A DNA stretch of 36,545 bases. Source: an uncultured Bacteroidota bacterium. GTDB lineage: Bacteria; Bacteroidota; Bacteroidia; Flavobacteriales; UBA7312. The notes beneath the pieces were generated by a model, which searched no databases, was not told the DNA's origin, and saw nothing but the letters and a program-made list of their open reading frames with translations. The position numbers were made by a program, and so were the translations under genes. The stretch lies in contig CACHMF010000014.1 of the NCBI GenBank assembly GCA_902580855.1, positions 1 through 36,545 on the forward strand, written 5' to 3'. Within the stretch, counting starts at the first letter, position 1; each line of letters starts with the position of its first letter. Below are positions 1-11,233 of this stretch, piece after piece.

Positions 1-186
1 AGTGTCATCAAAACATGGTCTCGTGCTTCAATGATTTCTCCTGAAATGGTAGGGCAAACAATTGCAGTACATAATGGTAAACAATTTATTCCTGTATTCA
101 TTACAGAAAATATGGTAGGTCATAAGTTAGGTGAATTTTCGCCAACAAGAAATTTTAGAGGCCACGGAGGAAACAAGAAAAAATAA
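1..186 (+). CDS. rpsS: 30S ribosomal protein S19, 3' part (5' end outside window)
   Basis: Frame 1 reads [62 protein letters not shown]19 C-terminus; directly upstream of rplV. Confidence 0.96.
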   Translation, partial: SVIKTWSRASMISPEMVGQTIAVHNGKQFIPVFITENMVGHKLGEFSPTRNFRGHGGNKKK

Positions 187-204
187 TTAGATAATTATAT
201 CAAA

Positions 205-609
205 ATGGGAGTTAGAAAGAAAAAAAGAGCTGAAGCTTTAAAAGAGGAACGTAAAAACGTTTCTTTCGCAAAGCTGAACAATTGCCCTACCTCTCCACGT
301 AAAATGAGGTTGGTTGCCGACATCATTAGAGGTGAGGATGTAGATAAAGCACTGCACATTTTGAAATTCAACCCAAAAGAGGCATCTTCTCGTTTAGAAA
401 AGCTTTTGTTGTCGGCATTAGCCAACTGGGAAGCAAAAAACGAAGGTGCTCGTATGGAAGATAGTCAACTTTTTGTAAAAGAAGTGACTGTAGACAGTGG
501 TCGAATGTTGAAGCGTATTCAACCGGCGCCACAAGGTCGTGCACATAGAATTAGAAAAAGATCCAACCACGTAACATTGGTTTTGGGAAGTAGAACAGAA
601 GAAAAGTAA
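205..609 (+). CDS. rplV: 50S ribosomal protein L22
   Basis: ORF with [18 protein letters not shown] and [16 protein letters not shown] motifs; operon position. Confidence 0.97.
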   Translation: MGVRKKKRAEALKEERKNVSFAKLNNCPTSPRKMRLVADIIRGEDVDKALHILKFNPKEASSRLEKLLLSALANWEAKNEGARMEDSQLFVKEVTVDSGRMLKRIQPAPQGRAHRIRKRSNHVTLVLGSRTEEK

Positions 610-616
610 TCATATA

Positions 617-1324
617 ATGGGACAAAAGACAAATCCGATAGGTAACAGATTAGGGTACATCAGAGGATGGGATTCTAACTGGTATGGTGGAAGAAACTAT
701 GGAGACAAGATTGCTGAGGACAGCAAAATTCGTCAGTATATTGGCGTGCGTTTAGCAAAAGCTAGCGTGGCGAAAGTGGTTATCGAGCGTACCCTAAAAA
801 TGATCACTATTACAATTCACACAGCTCGTCCAGGAATTATCATTGGTAAAGGTGGTTCTGAGGTAGATAAGCTTCGTGAAGAATTGAAGAAGATTACTAA
901 AAAAGAAGTTCAAATTAACATTTTTGAAATTAAGCGCCCTGAATTAGATGCGCGTTTGGTTGCCGCAAGTATTGCTCGCCAAATAGAAGGCCGTATTTCT
1001 TTTCGTAGAGCTATAAAAATGGCTATTGCCGGAACAATGAGAATGGGTGCCGAAGGAATTAAGGTGAAGATTTCTGGTCGTTTGAATGGTGCGGAAATGG
1101 CACGTTCAGAAATGTTTAAGGATGGAAGAACACCATTACATACATTCCGTGCAGATATCGACTACGCCTTAGAAGAAGCCCACACGACTTATGGTCGCAT
1201 AGGTATTAAAGTATGGATCTGTAAAGGTGAAGTATACGGTAAACGTGATTTATCACCAAACTTTGGTCAACCCAAGAAAGGTGGTGGTAAGGCAGGCGGT
1301 AAGTTTAAGAGAAGAAGAAAATAA
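617..1324 (+). CDS. rpsC: 30S ribosomal protein S3
   Basis: [13 protein letters not shown] start, KH motif [13 protein letters not shown]. Confidence 0.98.
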   Translation: MGQKTNPIGNRLGYIRGWDSNWYGGRNYGDKIAEDSKIRQYIGVRLAKASVAKVVIERTLKMITITIHTARPGIIIGKGGSEVDKLREELKKITKKEVQINIFEIKRPELDARLVAASIARQIEGRISFRRAIKMAIAGTMRMGAEGIKVKISGRLNGAEMARSEMFKDGRTPLHTFRADIDYALEEAHTTYGRIGIKVWICKGEVYGKRDLSPNFGQPKKGGGKAGGKFKRRRK

Positions 1325-1346
1325 CAAAGCATAAAGGTTAAGAGCT

Positions 1347-1769
1347 ATGTTACAGCCAAAAAAGACAAAGTTTAGAAAGATGCAAAAGGGCAGAATGAAA
1401 GGTAATGCCCAAAGAGGTCACCAGTTGGCTTTTGGATCTTTCGGAATTAAGGCCTTGGAAGAAACTTGGATCACATCTCGTCAAATTGAGGCGGCTCGTA
1501 TCGCAGTAACGCGTTACATGAAGCGTCAAGGACAGGTTTGGATTCGCATCTTCCCAGACAAACCAGTAACTTCAAAGCCAGCAGAAGTGCGAATGGGTAA
1601 AGGTAAAGGTGCCCCTGATTATTGGGCAGCTGTTGTACGACCTGGTCGCGTGTTATTTGAGTGCGAAGGTGTGTCGAAAGAAATTGCACAAGAAGCGTTG
1701 AGGTTAGCAGCACAAAAATTGCCAATCAAAACTAAATTCGTTGTCAGAAGAGATTACGTAGAAGAATAA
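1347..1769 (+). CDS. rplP: 50S ribosomal protein L16
   Basis: [44 protein letters not shown]. Confidence 0.98.
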   Translation: MLQPKKTKFRKMQKGRMKGNAQRGHQLAFGSFGIKALEETWITSRQIEAARIAVTRYMKRQGQVWIRIFPDKPVTSKPAEVRMGKGKGAPDYWAAVVRPGRVLFECEGVSKEIAQEALRLAAQKLPIKTKFVVRRDYVEE

Positions 1770-1782
1770 ATAAAAGAGCAAG

Positions 1783-1980
1783 ATGAAACAGTCAGTAATT
1801 AAAGAAATGGCGACTAATGAGTTGGAAGAGCGTCTTGATGAAGAAAAAGCTCGCTTGGAAAAAATGAGAGTAAACCACTTGGTTTCTCCTCTAGAAAACC
1901 CAAAGCAAATCACATTTGCTAGAAAAATAATTGCTCGTATTCTAACAGAATTACGTAGTAGAGAATTGAACGAAGCATAA
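1783..1980 (+). CDS. rpmC: 50S ribosomal protein L29
   Basis: 65 aa, ARKIIARILTELRSRE pattern, between rplP and rpsQ. Confidence 0.95.
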   Translation: MKQSVIKEMATNELEERLDEEKARLEKMRVNHLVSPLENPKQITFARKIIARILTELRSRELNEA

Positions 1981-1993
1981 TTAGGAAGATAAG

Positions 1994-2245
1994 ATGAGAA
2001 ACCTAAGAAAAGAACGTATCGGTGTCGTAACAAGTAGCAAAATGGATAAATCTATTGTTGTTGCTGTAGAGCGTAGAGAAAAGCACCCTCTTTATGGGAA
2101 GTTCGTAAAGAAGACCAGTAAGTTTACTGCTCATGACGAGAAGAATGATTGTAACGAAGGAGACACAGTTAAAATCATGGAAACACGTCCAATAAGTAAA
2201 AACAAATGCTGGAGATTAGTTGAAATTTTAGAAAGAGTCAAGTAA
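1994..2245 (+). CDS. rpsQ: 30S ribosomal protein S17
   Basis: [47 protein letters not shown]. Confidence 0.97.
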   Translation: MRNLRKERIGVVTSSKMDKSIVVAVERREKHPLYGKFVKKTSKFTAHDEKNDCNEGDTVKIMETRPISKNKCWRLVEILERVK

Positions 2246-2246
2246 G

Positions 2247-2615
2247 ATGATACAACAAGAATCCCGATTAAAAGTAGCCGATAACTCTGGTGCAAAGGAA
2301 GTTCTTTGTATTAAGGTGCTTGGCGGTTCCAAAAGAAGATATGCTTCTGTTGGTGATACCATCGTAGTTACGGTGAAAGACTCCATGCCAGCAGGTAATA
2401 TCAAGAAAGGAACAGTAACTAAAGCCGTTGTTGTAAGAACAAAAAAAGAGGTAAGACGATCAGATGGTTCTTACATCCGTTTTGACGACAACGCGTGCGT
2501 ATTGCTAAATCCAACTGGAGAAATGAGAGGTACTCGTATTTTTGGTCCTGTTTCAAGAGAGTTGAGAGATAAGCAATACATGAAAATTGTTTCATTAGCA
2601 CCTGAGGTGCTGTAA
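2247..2615 (+). CDS. rplN: 50S ribosomal protein L14
   Basis: [37 protein letters not shown]. Confidence 0.98.
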   Translation: MIQQESRLKVADNSGAKEVLCIKVLGGSKRRYASVGDTIVVTVKDSMPAGNIKKGTVTKAVVVRTKKEVRRSDGSYIRFDDNACVLLNPTGEMRGTRIFGPVSRELRDKQYMKIVSLAPEVL

Positions 2616-2630
2616 ATAAAAGTAATTAGC

Positions 2631-2954
2631 ATGTCTAAGTTACACATTAAAAAAGGAGATACCGTAAAGGTTATTGCTGGAAACTCAAAAGGTTCTGAAG
2701 GAAAAGTAATCGAAGTTTTGATTGCTAAAAACAGAGCAATTGTAGAAGGCGTAAATATGGTATCTAAGCACAGTAAGCCAAATGCTGCCAATCCTCAAGG
2801 AGGAATTGTCAAGCAAGAAGCGCCTATTCACATCTCTAACCTTATGGTAGTAGACCCAAAATCTGGAGAAGCTACTCGTATCGGAAGAAAAAGAGATGAG
2901 AAGACAGGTAAATTAGTAAGATATTCTAAAAAATCAGGGGAGGTAATCAAGTAA
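2631..2954 (+). CDS. rplX: 50S ribosomal protein L24
   Basis: KOW-like [24 protein letters not shown]. Confidence 0.96.
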   Translation: MSKLHIKKGDTVKVIAGNSKGSEGKVIEVLIAKNRAIVEGVNMVSKHSKPNAANPQGGIVKQEAPIHISNLMVVDPKSGEATRIGRKRDEKTGKLVRYSKKSGEVIK

Positions 2955-3499
2955 TGTTCATACCTAGATTAAAAATAAAGTACACGGAGGAAATCGTACC
3001 AAAATTACGAGAGCAGTACTCCTATAAGTCAGTAATGCAGGTTCCTGTATTAAAGAAAATCTGTATCAACCAAGGGTTGGGTGCAGCCGTAGCTGACAAG
3101 AAAATGGTAGATCAAGCATGTACTGAAATCAGCTCGATTACAGGACAAAAAGCAGTACCTACCTTATCAAGAAAAGATATTTCCAATTTTAAGTTACGTA
3201 AAGGTATGCCGATTGGCGCTCGTGTAACTTTAAGAGGAGAAAGAATGTATGAATTCCTTGAAAGATTCATCACAGCATCGCTACCACGTGTGCGTGATTT
3301 CAGAGGAATCTCTGCAAATGGGTTTGATGGCCGTGGTAACTACAATATGGGTATCAAAGAGCAAATCATCTTCCCAGAAATTGATATCGATAAAGTGAAT
3401 AAAATCACAGGTATGGATATTACATTTGTTACTTCTGCCAATTCGGATGAAGAAGCAAAGAGTTTATTAACAGAATTTGGTTTACCATTTAAAAAGTAA
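2954..3499 (+). CDS. rplE: 50S ribosomal protein L5
   Basis: L5 motifs ([37 protein letters not shown]). Confidence 0.98.
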   Translation: MFIPRLKIKYTEEIVPKLREQYSYKSVMQVPVLKKICINQGLGAAVADKKMVDQACTEISSITGQKAVPTLSRKDISNFKLRKGMPIGARVTLRGERMYEFLERFITASLPRVRDFRGISANGFDGRGNYNMGIKEQIIFPEIDIDKVNKITGMDITFVTSANSDEEAKSLLTEFGLPFKK

Positions 3500-3502
3500 G
3501 AT

Positions 3503-3772
3503 ATGGCTAAAGAATCAATGAAAGCCAGAGAGGTGAAACGTCAAAAATTAGTTGACAAATATGCAGACAAAAGAGCTGCATTAAAAGCCGCAGGCGATTA
3601 CGAAGGGTTGCAAAAGCTACCTAAAAATGCATCACCTGTTCGTTTACATAACAGATGCAAATTAACTGGTAGACCAAAAGGATATATGCGTCAATTCGGT
3701 ATTTCTCGTGTAACATTCCGTGAAATGGCGAATAATGGATTGATTCCTGGCGTAAAGAAAGCAAGTTGGTAA
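3503..3772 (+). CDS. rpsN: 30S ribosomal protein S14 (long form lacking a CxxC zinc motif)
   Basis: 89 aa, [43 protein letters not shown]. Confidence 0.97.
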   Translation: MAKESMKAREVKRQKLVDKYADKRAALKAAGDYEGLQKLPKNASPVRLHNRCKLTGRPKGYMRQFGISRVTFREMANNGLIPGVKKASW

Positions 3773-3790
3773 CAATATAATAGATCAGAA

Positions 3791-4183
3791 ATGTATACAG
3801 ATCCAATTGCAGATTATTTAACGCGTATTAGAAACGCAGCAAAAGCAGGCCACAAGGTGGTTACTATACCTGCTTCAAACATCAAGAAGGAAATGAGCCG
3901 TATCTTGATGGAGAAGGGATATATCTTAAACTACAAAGTAGAGGAAGATAACAAGCAAGGAATTTTAAAAATTGCTTTGAAATACAACGGTTCAACTCCT
4001 GCATTTAAGAGTTTAGATCGTATTTCCAAGCCAGGTTTGCGTAAGTACGCAAATCAAGAAACAATGCCACGTGTATTAAACGGTTTAGGTGTTGCTATCC
4101 TATCTACTTCAAAAGGAGTAATGACGGATAAAGAAGCACGCATCAAAAACATAGGTGGCGAAGTATTGTGTTACGTTTATTAA
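3791..4183 (+). CDS. rpsH: 30S ribosomal protein S8
   Basis: [35 protein letters not shown]. Confidence 0.98.
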   Translation: MYTDPIADYLTRIRNAAKAGHKVVTIPASNIKKEMSRILMEKGYILNYKVEEDNKQGILKIALKYNGSTPAFKSLDRISKPGLRKYANQETMPRVLNGLGVAILSTSKGVMTDKEARIKNIGGEVLCYVY

Positions 4184-4202
4184 AAAGAAATAAATAAAAA
4201 CG

Positions 4203-4757
4203 ATGTCAAGAGTAGGTAAAAGCCCAATTACAGTTCCTCAAGGTATTGAAGTAGTCTTAGGCGAAAACAATGCTATTACTGTGAAAGGACCTAAAGGAGA
4301 GCTTGTAAAAACTTTCCACGCTGATATGATTATCAAAATGGAAGAAAACATTTTGACAGTAGAGCGTCCATCGGATAGCAAAGAGCATAAATCCTTCCAC
4401 GGATTAACACGCGCTTTATTAAACAATATGGTGATAGGTGTTTCTGAAGGTTTTAAAAAGGAATTGGAATTGGTAGGGGTAGGTTATCGTGCAAGTAACT
4501 CTGGTCAAAAACTAGAGATGGCACTAGGTTTTTCTCACAATGTTGTGTTTGAAATCCCATCAGAAGTGAAGATTGAAACTCAATCTGAGAAAGGTAAAAA
4601 TCCAATCATTACACTCACTTCTGCGGATAACCAATTATTAGGAGCTGTAGCCGCTAAAATTCGTTCGTTGAGAAAACCCGAACCATACAAAGGTAAGGGT
4701 ATCAAGTTCGTTGGTGAGCAGCTAAGAAGAAAAGCCGGTAAAACAGCCGCTAGTTAA
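4203..4757 (+). CDS. rplF: 50S ribosomal protein L6
   Basis: MSRVGKSPITVPQGIEV; KPEPYKGKGIKF. Confidence 0.98.
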   Translation: MSRVGKSPITVPQGIEVVLGENNAITVKGPKGELVKTFHADMIIKMEENILTVERPSDSKEHKSFHGLTRALLNNMVIGVSEGFKKELELVGVGYRASNSGQKLEMALGFSHNVVFEIPSEVKIETQSEKGKNPIITLTSADNQLLGAVAAKIRSLRKPEPYKGKGIKFVGEQLRRKAGKTAAS

Positions 4758-4781
4758 TAACTGAATAATTGCGAAAATAAA

Positions 4782-5123
4782 ATGGCATTTTCTAAAGAAG
4801 CAAGAAGAAATAAAATTAGAAGAAGAATTCGAGCAACGATTTCTGGAACTCCTGAACAACCAAGGTTAGCGATATTTCGTAGTAACAAAGAGATTTACGC
4901 TCAAGTTATTGACGATTTAAGTGGAAAAACTTTGGTTGCTGCATCATCAAAAGGTGCCTCAGGAACAAAGGTCGAACAAGCAGGTGTTGTTGGTAAAGTA
5001 ATTGCTGAAAAAGCAATTGCTGCTGGCATCTCTTCGGTAGTTTTTGATAGAGGCGGTTACCTTTATCATGGAAGAATTAAAGCTTTGGCCGAAGGAGCCA
5101 GAGAGGGTGGATTAAAATTCTAA
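4782..5123 (+). CDS. rplR: 50S ribosomal protein L18
   Basis: [61 protein letters not shown]. Confidence 0.97.
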   Translation: MAFSKEARRNKIRRRIRATISGTPEQPRLAIFRSNKEIYAQVIDDLSGKTLVAASSKGASGTKVEQAGVVGKVIAEKAIAAGISSVVFDRGGYLYHGRIKALAEGAREGGLKF

Positions 5124-5133
5124 GATATACATT

Positions 5134-5646
5134 ATGTCAGATATCAAAAGAGTAAAAGCAAGCGATATTGAACTAACAGATAAGTTAGTAGGTATTCAGC
5201 GTGTAACCAAAGTAACAAAAGGTGGTAGAACATTCAGCTTCTCTGCAATTGTGGTTGTTGGTGATGGTAACGGAATTGTTGGTCACGGATTGGGTAAATC
5301 TCAAGAAGTAACAACAGCTATAAGTAAAGCGATTGATGCTGCTAAGAAAAACTTGGTAAAAGTACCTGTAATGAACGGAACAATACCTCATGAGCAATTG
5401 GCTAAATTTTCAGGTTCTGAGGTGTTGATCAAGCCAGCTTCTAACGGTACTGGAGTAAAAGCCGGAGGTGCGATGCGTGCGGTATTAGAAAGCGCCGGTG
5501 TCACCGATGTATTAGCGAAATCAAAAGGTTCTTCAAATCCTCATAACCTAGTAAAAGCTACATTTAAAGCTTTAACTGAGTTAAGAGATGCGAGAGCTGT
5601 TGCTGCGCAAAGAGGTGTAAACTTAGATACAGTATTTAACGGATAA
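5134..5646 (+). CDS. rpsE: 30S ribosomal protein S5
   Basis: S5 motifs [30 protein letters not shown]. Confidence 0.98.
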   Translation: MSDIKRVKASDIELTDKLVGIQRVTKVTKGGRTFSFSAIVVVGDGNGIVGHGLGKSQEVTTAISKAIDAAKKNLVKVPVMNGTIPHEQLAKFSGSEVLIKPASNGTGVKAGGAMRAVLESAGVTDVLAKSKGSSNPHNLVKATFKALTELRDARAVAAQRGVNLDTVFNG

Positions 5647-5657
5647 AAAACATACTG

Positions 5658-5840
5658 ATGGCTAAAATCAGAATAAAACAAGTAAGAAGCAAAATTGGTA
5701 GACCAGAGGATCAAAAAAGAACCATGGTTGCCCTTGGCTTACGTAAAATGAACCAAGTAGTAGAGCATAATGCAACTCCTCAAATCTTGGGTATGGTAAA
5801 AAAAGTAAATCACTTACTTGAGGTTGAAGAAGTTAAGTAA
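5658..5840 (+). CDS. rpmD: 50S ribosomal protein L30
   Basis: 60 aa, IKQVRSKIGRPEDQKRTMVALGLRKMNQ. Confidence 0.96.
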   Translation: MAKIRIKQVRSKIGRPEDQKRTMVALGLRKMNQVVEHNATPQILGMVKKVNHLLEVEEVK

Positions 5841-5863
5841 GTAACGAATTAATCAGATTAACG

Positions 5864-6313
5864 ATGGATTTGAGTAATCTAACTCCTGCAAAAGGATCAG
5901 TTAAAAATAGAAAGAGAATCGCTCGTGGTGAAGGTTCCAAAAAAGGTGGCACCTCTACAAGAGGACATAAAGGAGCTAAATCTCGTTCAGGTTACTCTCG
6001 TAAAATTGGGTTCGAAGGTGGTCAAATGCCACTTCAAAGACGTGTACCAAAATTTGGTTTCACGAATCCAAATAGAAAAGAGTATAGAGGTGTGAATTTA
6101 CACACTTTACAAACTTTAGTTGACAACAAGAAAATTAAAGATGCTGTTGATTTAGAAGTACTAATTGCAAATGGTTTAGCGCATAAAAATGACTTAGTAA
6201 AGATTTTGGGTAGGGGTGAGTTGAAGGCAAAACTAAATGTGACAGTTCACGGCTTTTCAGAATCAGCAAAAACTGCTATTGAAGCTGCAGGTGGTACAGC
6301 CACTACATTGTAA
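5864..6313 (+). CDS. rplO: 50S ribosomal protein L15
   Basis: NLTPAKGSVKNRKRIARGEGSKKGGTSTRGHKGAKSR. Confidence 0.97.
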   Translation: MDLSNLTPAKGSVKNRKRIARGEGSKKGGTSTRGHKGAKSRSGYSRKIGFEGGQMPLQRRVPKFGFTNPNRKEYRGVNLHTLQTLVDNKKIKDAVDLEVLIANGLAHKNDLVKILGRGELKAKLNVTVHGFSESAKTAIEAAGGTATTL

Positions 6314-6321
6314 TATTTACT

Positions 6322-7665
6322 ATGAAGAATTTAATCACTACATTAGAGAATATTTGGAAGATTGAGGAACTAAGAAATCGCATCTTAGTAACTCTTGGTT
6401 TTATATTAATCTATCGCCTAGGATCGTTTGTAGTATTGCCAGGTGTTGATCCGACCCAATTAGCTGCATTACAACAACAAGCATCCTCGGGTTTGTTAGG
6501 GTTATTAAATTTATTTACTGGAGGAGCTTTTGCTCAGGCATCTATTTTTGCCTTAGGTATTATGCCATATATTTCTGCTTCTATTGTTATTCAATTGTTA
6601 GGAATTGCAGTTCCTTATTTCCAAAAACTACAACGCGAAGGGGAGAGTGGAAGAAGAAAAATCAACAATATTACGCGTTACTTAACAATATTAATTACTG
6701 CTGGACAGGCACCAGGTTATATTGCTAACCTACAAGCACAATTGCCAGCAGAAGCATTCTTGTTAGGCCCTACAGAGTTTTGGTTATCATCAATAATCAT
6801 CCTTGTAACAGGTACTATGTTTGTGATGTGGTTAGGAGAGAAGATTACAGATAGAGGTATCGGTAATGGAATTTCACTCATTATAATGATTGGTATTATT
6901 GCTGCTTTACCTGGATCTTTGATGGCAGAGTTTGCTACTGCTCTAGAGAGTCAAGGTGGTGGCTTAGTTATGTTCTTGGTAGAAATGGTAGCCTTGCTAG
7001 CTGTAATTTTGGTAAGTATTCTGTTAGTTCAAGGAACACGTAGAATTCCTGTGAACTTTGCAAAAAGAGTAGTAGGTAACAAACAATACGGAGGTGTTCG
7101 TCAGTATATTCCTTTAAAAGTGAATGCATCAGGTGTAATGCCAATCATTTTTGCACAAGCAATTATGTTTATTCCAATCACCCTAGTAGGGTTTTCAGAT
7201 TCAGAGGCATTGCAAGGCTTTCAAGCAGCATTTACTGATTTTGCAGGTTTCTGGTATAACTTAGTATTTTTCTTTATGGTGGTTATCTTCACTTACTTTT
7301 ACACAGCTATTACTGTAAATCCAAAGCAGATGGCTGACGATATGAAGAAAAATGGAGGTTTCATTCCAGGGGTCAAACCAGGTCGTAAAACAGCTGATTT
7401 CTTGGATGATGCAATGTCAAAAATAACACTGCCAGGTTCATTATTCTTAGCGTTTGTAGCTATTCTTCCCGCATTCGCTATGCAATTTGGAGTTAATCAA
7501 GGTTTTGCTCAGTTTTATGGAGGAACATCTTTGTTAATTATGGTAGGAGTAGTGTTGGATACACTACAACAAGTTGAAAGTCACTTATTGATGCGTCATT
7601 ATGACGGATTAACCAGTGGTGGTGGAAGAATAAAAGGTAAATCATCCACAGGGATGATGGGTTAA
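6322..7665 (+). CDS. secY: Preprotein translocase subunit SecY
   Basis: 447 aa polytopic protein; GIMPYISASIVIQLL, QREGESGRRKI, TDRGIGNGIS motifs; operon position. Confidence 0.98.
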   Translation: MKNLITTLENIWKIEELRNRILVTLGFILIYRLGSFVVLPGVDPTQLAALQQQASSGLLGLLNLFTGGAFAQASIFALGIMPYISASIVIQLLGIAVPYFQKLQREGESGRRKINNITRYLTILITAGQAPGYIANLQAQLPAEAFLLGPTEFWLSSIIILVTGTMFVMWLGEKITDRGIGNGISLIIMIGIIAALPGSLMAEFATALESQGGGLVMFLVEMVALLAVILVSILLVQGTRRIPVNFAKRVVGNKQYGGVRQYIPLKVNASGVMPIIFAQAIMFIPITLVGFSDSEALQGFQAAFTDFAGFWYNLVFFFMVVIFTYFYTAITVNPKQMADDMKKNGGFIPGVKPGRKTADFLDDAMSKITLPGSLFLAFVAILPAFAMQFGVNQGFAQFYGGTSLLIMVGVVLDTLQQVESHLLMRHYDGLTSGGGRIKGKSSTGMMG

Positions 7666-7676
7666 AATCTTTTCAT

Positions 7677-8453
7677 ATGGTTTTTTTAAGAACAGACGAA
7701 GAGATTGAACTTATAAGAAAAAGTTCTTTACTTGTTGCAAAGGCACATGCCGAAGTTGCGAAACTAATTCAACCAGGAGTAACATCTATTGAGTTAGATG
7801 CAAGAGCTGAAGAGTTCATTCGCGATAACGGAGGATATCCGGCCTTTAAAGGATACAATGGGTTTCCAAACTCATTATGTATTTCGCCAAACGAACAAGT
7901 TGTTCATGGCATCCCAAATGATGAACCTTTAGAAGAAGGGACCATCCTTTCAGTAGATTGTGGGGTTTTGATGAACGACTTTTATGGAGACTCTGCCTAC
8001 ACTTACACTATTGGTGAGATTAGCGCAGAAGTTCAACAATTGCTGGATGTAACCAAAGAGAGCTTGTACAAAGGAATTGAACAAGCAATAACTGGAAATC
8101 GTGTAGGTGATATCGGTTTTGCTGTACAACAGCATGCCGAAGAAAACGGATACGGTGTGGTGAGAGAATTGGTTGGACATGGTGTAGGTAACAGCCTTCA
8201 CGAAAGCCCAGAAGTGCCTAACTACGGTAAGCGTGGAACAGGACCCAAACTGCAAGACGGAATGGTAATCGCTATAGAACCAATGATTAATATGGGTATG
8301 CGAAATATTTTACAACATGCAGATGGATGGACTATAACCACAGCAGATAAGAAGCCTTCGGCACATTATGAGCACACTGTAGCAGTTAAAAAAGGTAAAG
8401 CCGATATCTTATCGAGTTTTGAATTTATTGAAGAAGTGTTGAAAAATAAATAA
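7677..8453 (+). CDS. map: Type I methionine aminopeptidase
   Basis: GYPAFKGYNGFPNSLCISPNEQVVHGIP, VDCGV, GHGVGNSLHESPEVPNYG, AIEPMI. Confidence 0.97.
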   Translation: MVFLRTDEEIELIRKSSLLVAKAHAEVAKLIQPGVTSIELDARAEEFIRDNGGYPAFKGYNGFPNSLCISPNEQVVHGIPNDEPLEEGTILSVDCGVLMNDFYGDSAYTYTIGEISAEVQQLLDVTKESLYKGIEQAITGNRVGDIGFAVQQHAEENGYGVVRELVGHGVGNSLHESPEVPNYGKRGTGPKLQDGMVIAIEPMINMGMRNILQHADGWTITTADKKPSAHYEHTVAVKKGKADILSSFEFIEEVLKNK

Positions 8454-8456
8454 AGT

Positions 8457-8672
8457 ATGGCCAAACAGGCACACATAGAACAAGATGGAACAATCACTCA
8501 GGCACTCTCTAATGCAATGTTTAGAGTTGAGTTAGAGAATGGTCACATAATTACAGCACATATCTCAGGGAAAATGCGCAAATTTTATATTAAACTATTA
8601 CCTGGAGATAAGGTGAAGTTAGAGATGTCGCCATACGATTTAACAAAAGGTAGAATAACTTATAGATACTAA
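8457..8672 (+). CDS. infA: Translation initiation factor IF-1
   Basis: 71 aa S1-like fold sequence [55 protein letters not shown]. Confidence 0.97.
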   Translation: MAKQAHIEQDGTITQALSNAMFRVELENGHIITAHISGKMRKFYIKLLPGDKVKLEMSPYDLTKGRITYRY

Positions 8673-8676
8673 TACA

Positions 8677-8793
8677 ATGAAAGTAAGAGCATCATTAAAA
8701 AAGAGAAGTGAAGATTGTAAAATCGTTCGCAGAAAAGGTCGCTTATATGTGATCAACAAAAAGAATCCCAAGTTTAAACAACGTCAAGGTTAA
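8677..8793 (+). CDS. rpmJ: 50S ribosomal protein L36, form lacking most zinc ligands (not in supplied ORF track)
   Basis: Manual translation [38 protein letters not shown] (38 aa) between infA and rpsM. Confidence 0.96.
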   Translation: MKVRASLKKRSEDCKIVRRKGRLYVINKKNPKFKQRQG

Positions 8794-8808
8794 TAAAAAC
8801 GAATATAG

Positions 8809-9186
8809 ATGGCTAGAATCGCAGGTATCGATTTACCAAAAAACAAAAGAGGCGTAATTGGCTTAACCTACATCTTCGGAATAGGGTCAACTACAGCTAA
8901 AGAAATATTGGACAATGCAGGTGTAGACCACAATGTAAAAGTGCAAGAATGGAATGATGACCAATTATCTAAGATCCGTCAAATCATCGGTGATGATATA
9001 AAGGTGGAAGGAGAATTGCGTTCAGAAATTCAATTAAATATTAAACGATTGATGGATATCGGTTGTAACCGAGGTATCCGTCATCGTACAGGATTACCAT
9101 TAAGAGGACAAAGGACAAAGAACAATTCTAGAACTCGTAAGGGTAAGCGTAAAACAGTTGCTAACAAGAAAAAAGCCACTAAATAA
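8809..9186 (+). CDS. rpsM: 30S ribosomal protein S13
   Basis: [51 protein letters not shown]. Confidence 0.98.
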   Translation: MARIAGIDLPKNKRGVIGLTYIFGIGSTTAKEILDNAGVDHNVKVQEWNDDQLSKIRQIIGDDIKVEGELRSEIQLNIKRLMDIGCNRGIRHRTGLPLRGQRTKNNSRTRKGKRKTVANKKKATK

Positions 9187-9198
9187 AAAAGTTTAATC

Positions 9199-9582
9199 AT
9201 GGCTAAGTCAAATCAAAAGAAAAGAAACGTTAAGGTAGAAGCGATAGGTCAAGCGCATATCCAAGCTACTTTCAACAACATTATCATTTCATTGACCAAT
9301 AATCAAGGTCAGGTTATTTCCTGGTCTTCTGCTGGTAAAATGGGCTTTAGAGGTTCTAAAAAAAATACACCCTATGCTGCTCAAACAGCTGCAGAAGATT
9401 GCGCGCAGAAGGCTTATGAAGCTGGCTTGCGTAAGGTGAAAGTTTTTGTAAAAGGTCCTGGTTCAGGCAGAGAGTCAGCAATCAGAACATTGCATAACAA
9501 TGGTATTGTAGTTACAGAAATTGTTGATGTTACTCCAATTCCTCACAATGGATGTCGCCCACCTAAAAGACGAAGAGTCTAA
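9199..9582 (+). CDS. rpsK: 30S ribosomal protein S11
   Basis: [56 protein letters not shown]. Confidence 0.98.
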   Translation: MAKSNQKKRNVKVEAIGQAHIQATFNNIIISLTNNQGQVISWSSAGKMGFRGSKKNTPYAAQTAAEDCAQKAYEAGLRKVKVFVKGPGSGRESAIRTLHNNGIVVTEIVDVTPIPHNGCRPPKRRRV

Positions 9583-9610
9583 TTATTGTTAATTTAGAAA
9601 ACACAGTACA

Positions 9611-10213
9611 ATGGCAAGACACAGAGGTCCCCAATCAAAAATCGCCCGTAGATTCGGCGAACCAATTTTTGGTCCAGACAAGGCTTTAGAAAGAAGAAAC
9701 TATGGCCCAGGTCAACATGGTAACAATAGAAGAGCTAAAAAATCTGAATACGCAGGTCAGTTAGCTGAAAAGCAAAAAGCAAAATATACTTATGGCATAT
9801 TAGAGCGTCAGTTCTCAAATTTGTTTAAGGAAGCATCAAGAAGAAAAGGTATTACTGGCGAGATTTTACTTCAATTATGTGAAGCCCGTTTAGATAATAT
9901 CGTTTATCGATTAGGTATTGCTCCTACAAGAAGAGCTGCTCGTCAGCTAGTAACACACCGTCACATCACTGTAAACGGAGAAGTAATGAATATTCCTTCC
10001 TACTCAGTGAATCTAGGTGATGATATCGCTGTAAGAGAAAAATCAAAATCGTTAGAAGTTGTAACGAGTTCTTTGGCAAATACAGAAGAGCGTTGTGAAT
10101 ATGTACAGTGGAACCCAGATACAATGACGGGTAAGTTAGCTGCTATTCCAGAGCGCACACAAATTCCAGAAAATATCAAGGAACAACTAATCGTTGAACT
10201 TTACTCTAAGTAA
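9611..10213 (+). CDS. rpsD: 30S ribosomal protein S4
   Basis: [22 protein letters not shown]4 RNA-binding domain [31 protein letters not shown]. Confidence 0.98.
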   Translation: MARHRGPQSKIARRFGEPIFGPDKALERRNYGPGQHGNNRRAKKSEYAGQLAEKQKAKYTYGILERQFSNLFKEASRRKGITGEILLQLCEARLDNIVYRLGIAPTRRAARQLVTHRHITVNGEVMNIPSYSVNLGDDIAVREKSKSLEVVTSSLANTEERCEYVQWNPDTMTGKLAAIPERTQIPENIKEQLIVELYSK

Positions 10214-10235
10214 TAATTTAAATCCTCTTATAACT

Positions 10236-11228
10236 ATGGCAATATTAGATTTTCAAAGACCGGACAAAGTTTACTTGGTTGAGTCTTCAGATACATTAGG
10301 TAACTTTGAGTTCCGTCCATTAGAACCAGGATATGGTTTAACTATTGGAAATGCACTAAGAAGAGTATTATTATCTTCTCTAGAGGGATTTGCTATTACA
10401 TCTGTGAAGATTGAAGGAGTAGAACATGAGTTTTCTACTATCAAAGGTGTTGTGGAAGATGTAACAGAAATGATTCTAAATCTAAAACAGATTCGTTTAA
10501 AACAACAAATCGAAGACGAGAATACCGAAAGAGTTTCTGTAAAAGTAAGTAATAGTAAAACACTTACAGCAGCTGATGTTGGTAAAAACCTGTCTTCTTT
10601 CCAAGTTTTAAATCCAGACCTAGTAATCTGTAATATGGAAAAAGATGTGACTATTGAGATGGAATTAACTATCGAGAAAGGTCGCGGATATGTTCCAGCT
10701 GAAGATAATAAGAAAGCAACAGCAGCTTTAGGCACAGTAGCAATGGATGCCATCTTTACACCAATAAAAAACGTTAAGTATAGCGTTGAAAACTTTCGAG
10801 TGGAGCAAAAAACAGATTATGAAAAATTAGTTTTCGAAATAGAAACAGATGGTTCTATTCATCCGCAAGATGCATTAACAGAAGCTGCAAAAATCTTGAT
10901 TCAGCATTTCATGTTATTTGCTGATGAGAATGTTACTTTTGAAACTGCAGATACAGATACTTCAAATGATTTTGATGAAGATACATTACATATGCGTCAA
11001 TTACTAAAATCAAAATTAGTGGATATGGAGCTGTCTGTTCGAGCTTTAAATTGTTTAAAAACAGCAGAAGTAGAAACATTAGGAGAATTGGTTTCTTTCA
11101 ACAAAACAGATTTATTGAAGTTTAGAAACTTTGGTAAAAAATCGTTAACAGAATTGGAAGAGTTAGTGAAAGATAAAGGATTGTCATTTGGAATGGACAT
11201 TGCTAAATTTAATTTAGATAAGGAATAG
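10236..11228 (+). CDS. rpoA: DNA-directed RNA polymerase subunit alpha
   Basis: ORF track starts at 10194 (overlapping rpsD); [12 protein letters not shown] at 10236 is the more likely start; [19 protein letters not shown]-like motif and alpha-CTD present. Confidence 0.96.
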   Translation: MAILDFQRPDKVYLVESSDTLGNFEFRPLEPGYGLTIGNALRRVLLSSLEGFAITSVKIEGVEHEFSTIKGVVEDVTEMILNLKQIRLKQQIEDENTERVSVKVSNSKTLTAADVGKNLSSFQVLNPDLVICNMEKDVTIEMELTIEKGRGYVPAEDNKKATAALGTVAMDAIFTPIKNVKYSVENFRVEQKTDYEKLVFEIETDGSIHPQDALTEAAKILIQHFMLFADENVTFETADTDTSNDFDEDTLHMRQLLKSKLVDMELSVRALNCLKTAEVETLGELVSFNKTDLLKFRNFGKKSLTELEELVKDKGLSFGMDIAKFNLDKE

Positions 11229-11233
11229 AAAAA

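Noticed and set aside
195-425. 76-aa minus-strand ORF opposite rplV
   Set aside because: Antisense to a ribosomal gene; no family resemblance.
1471-2033. Minus-strand ORFs 1471-1725 and 1704-2033
   Set aside because: Antisense to rplP, rpmC and rpsQ; composition typical of shadow frames.
10194-10235. Upstream start of rpoA
   Set aside because: Would overlap rpsD; alpha subunits normally begin near MAILDFQRP.
10271-10753. 160-aa minus-strand ORF inside rpoA
   Set aside because: Fully antisense to a conserved gene; Ser/Thr/Val-rich shadow-frame composition; no recognisable motif.
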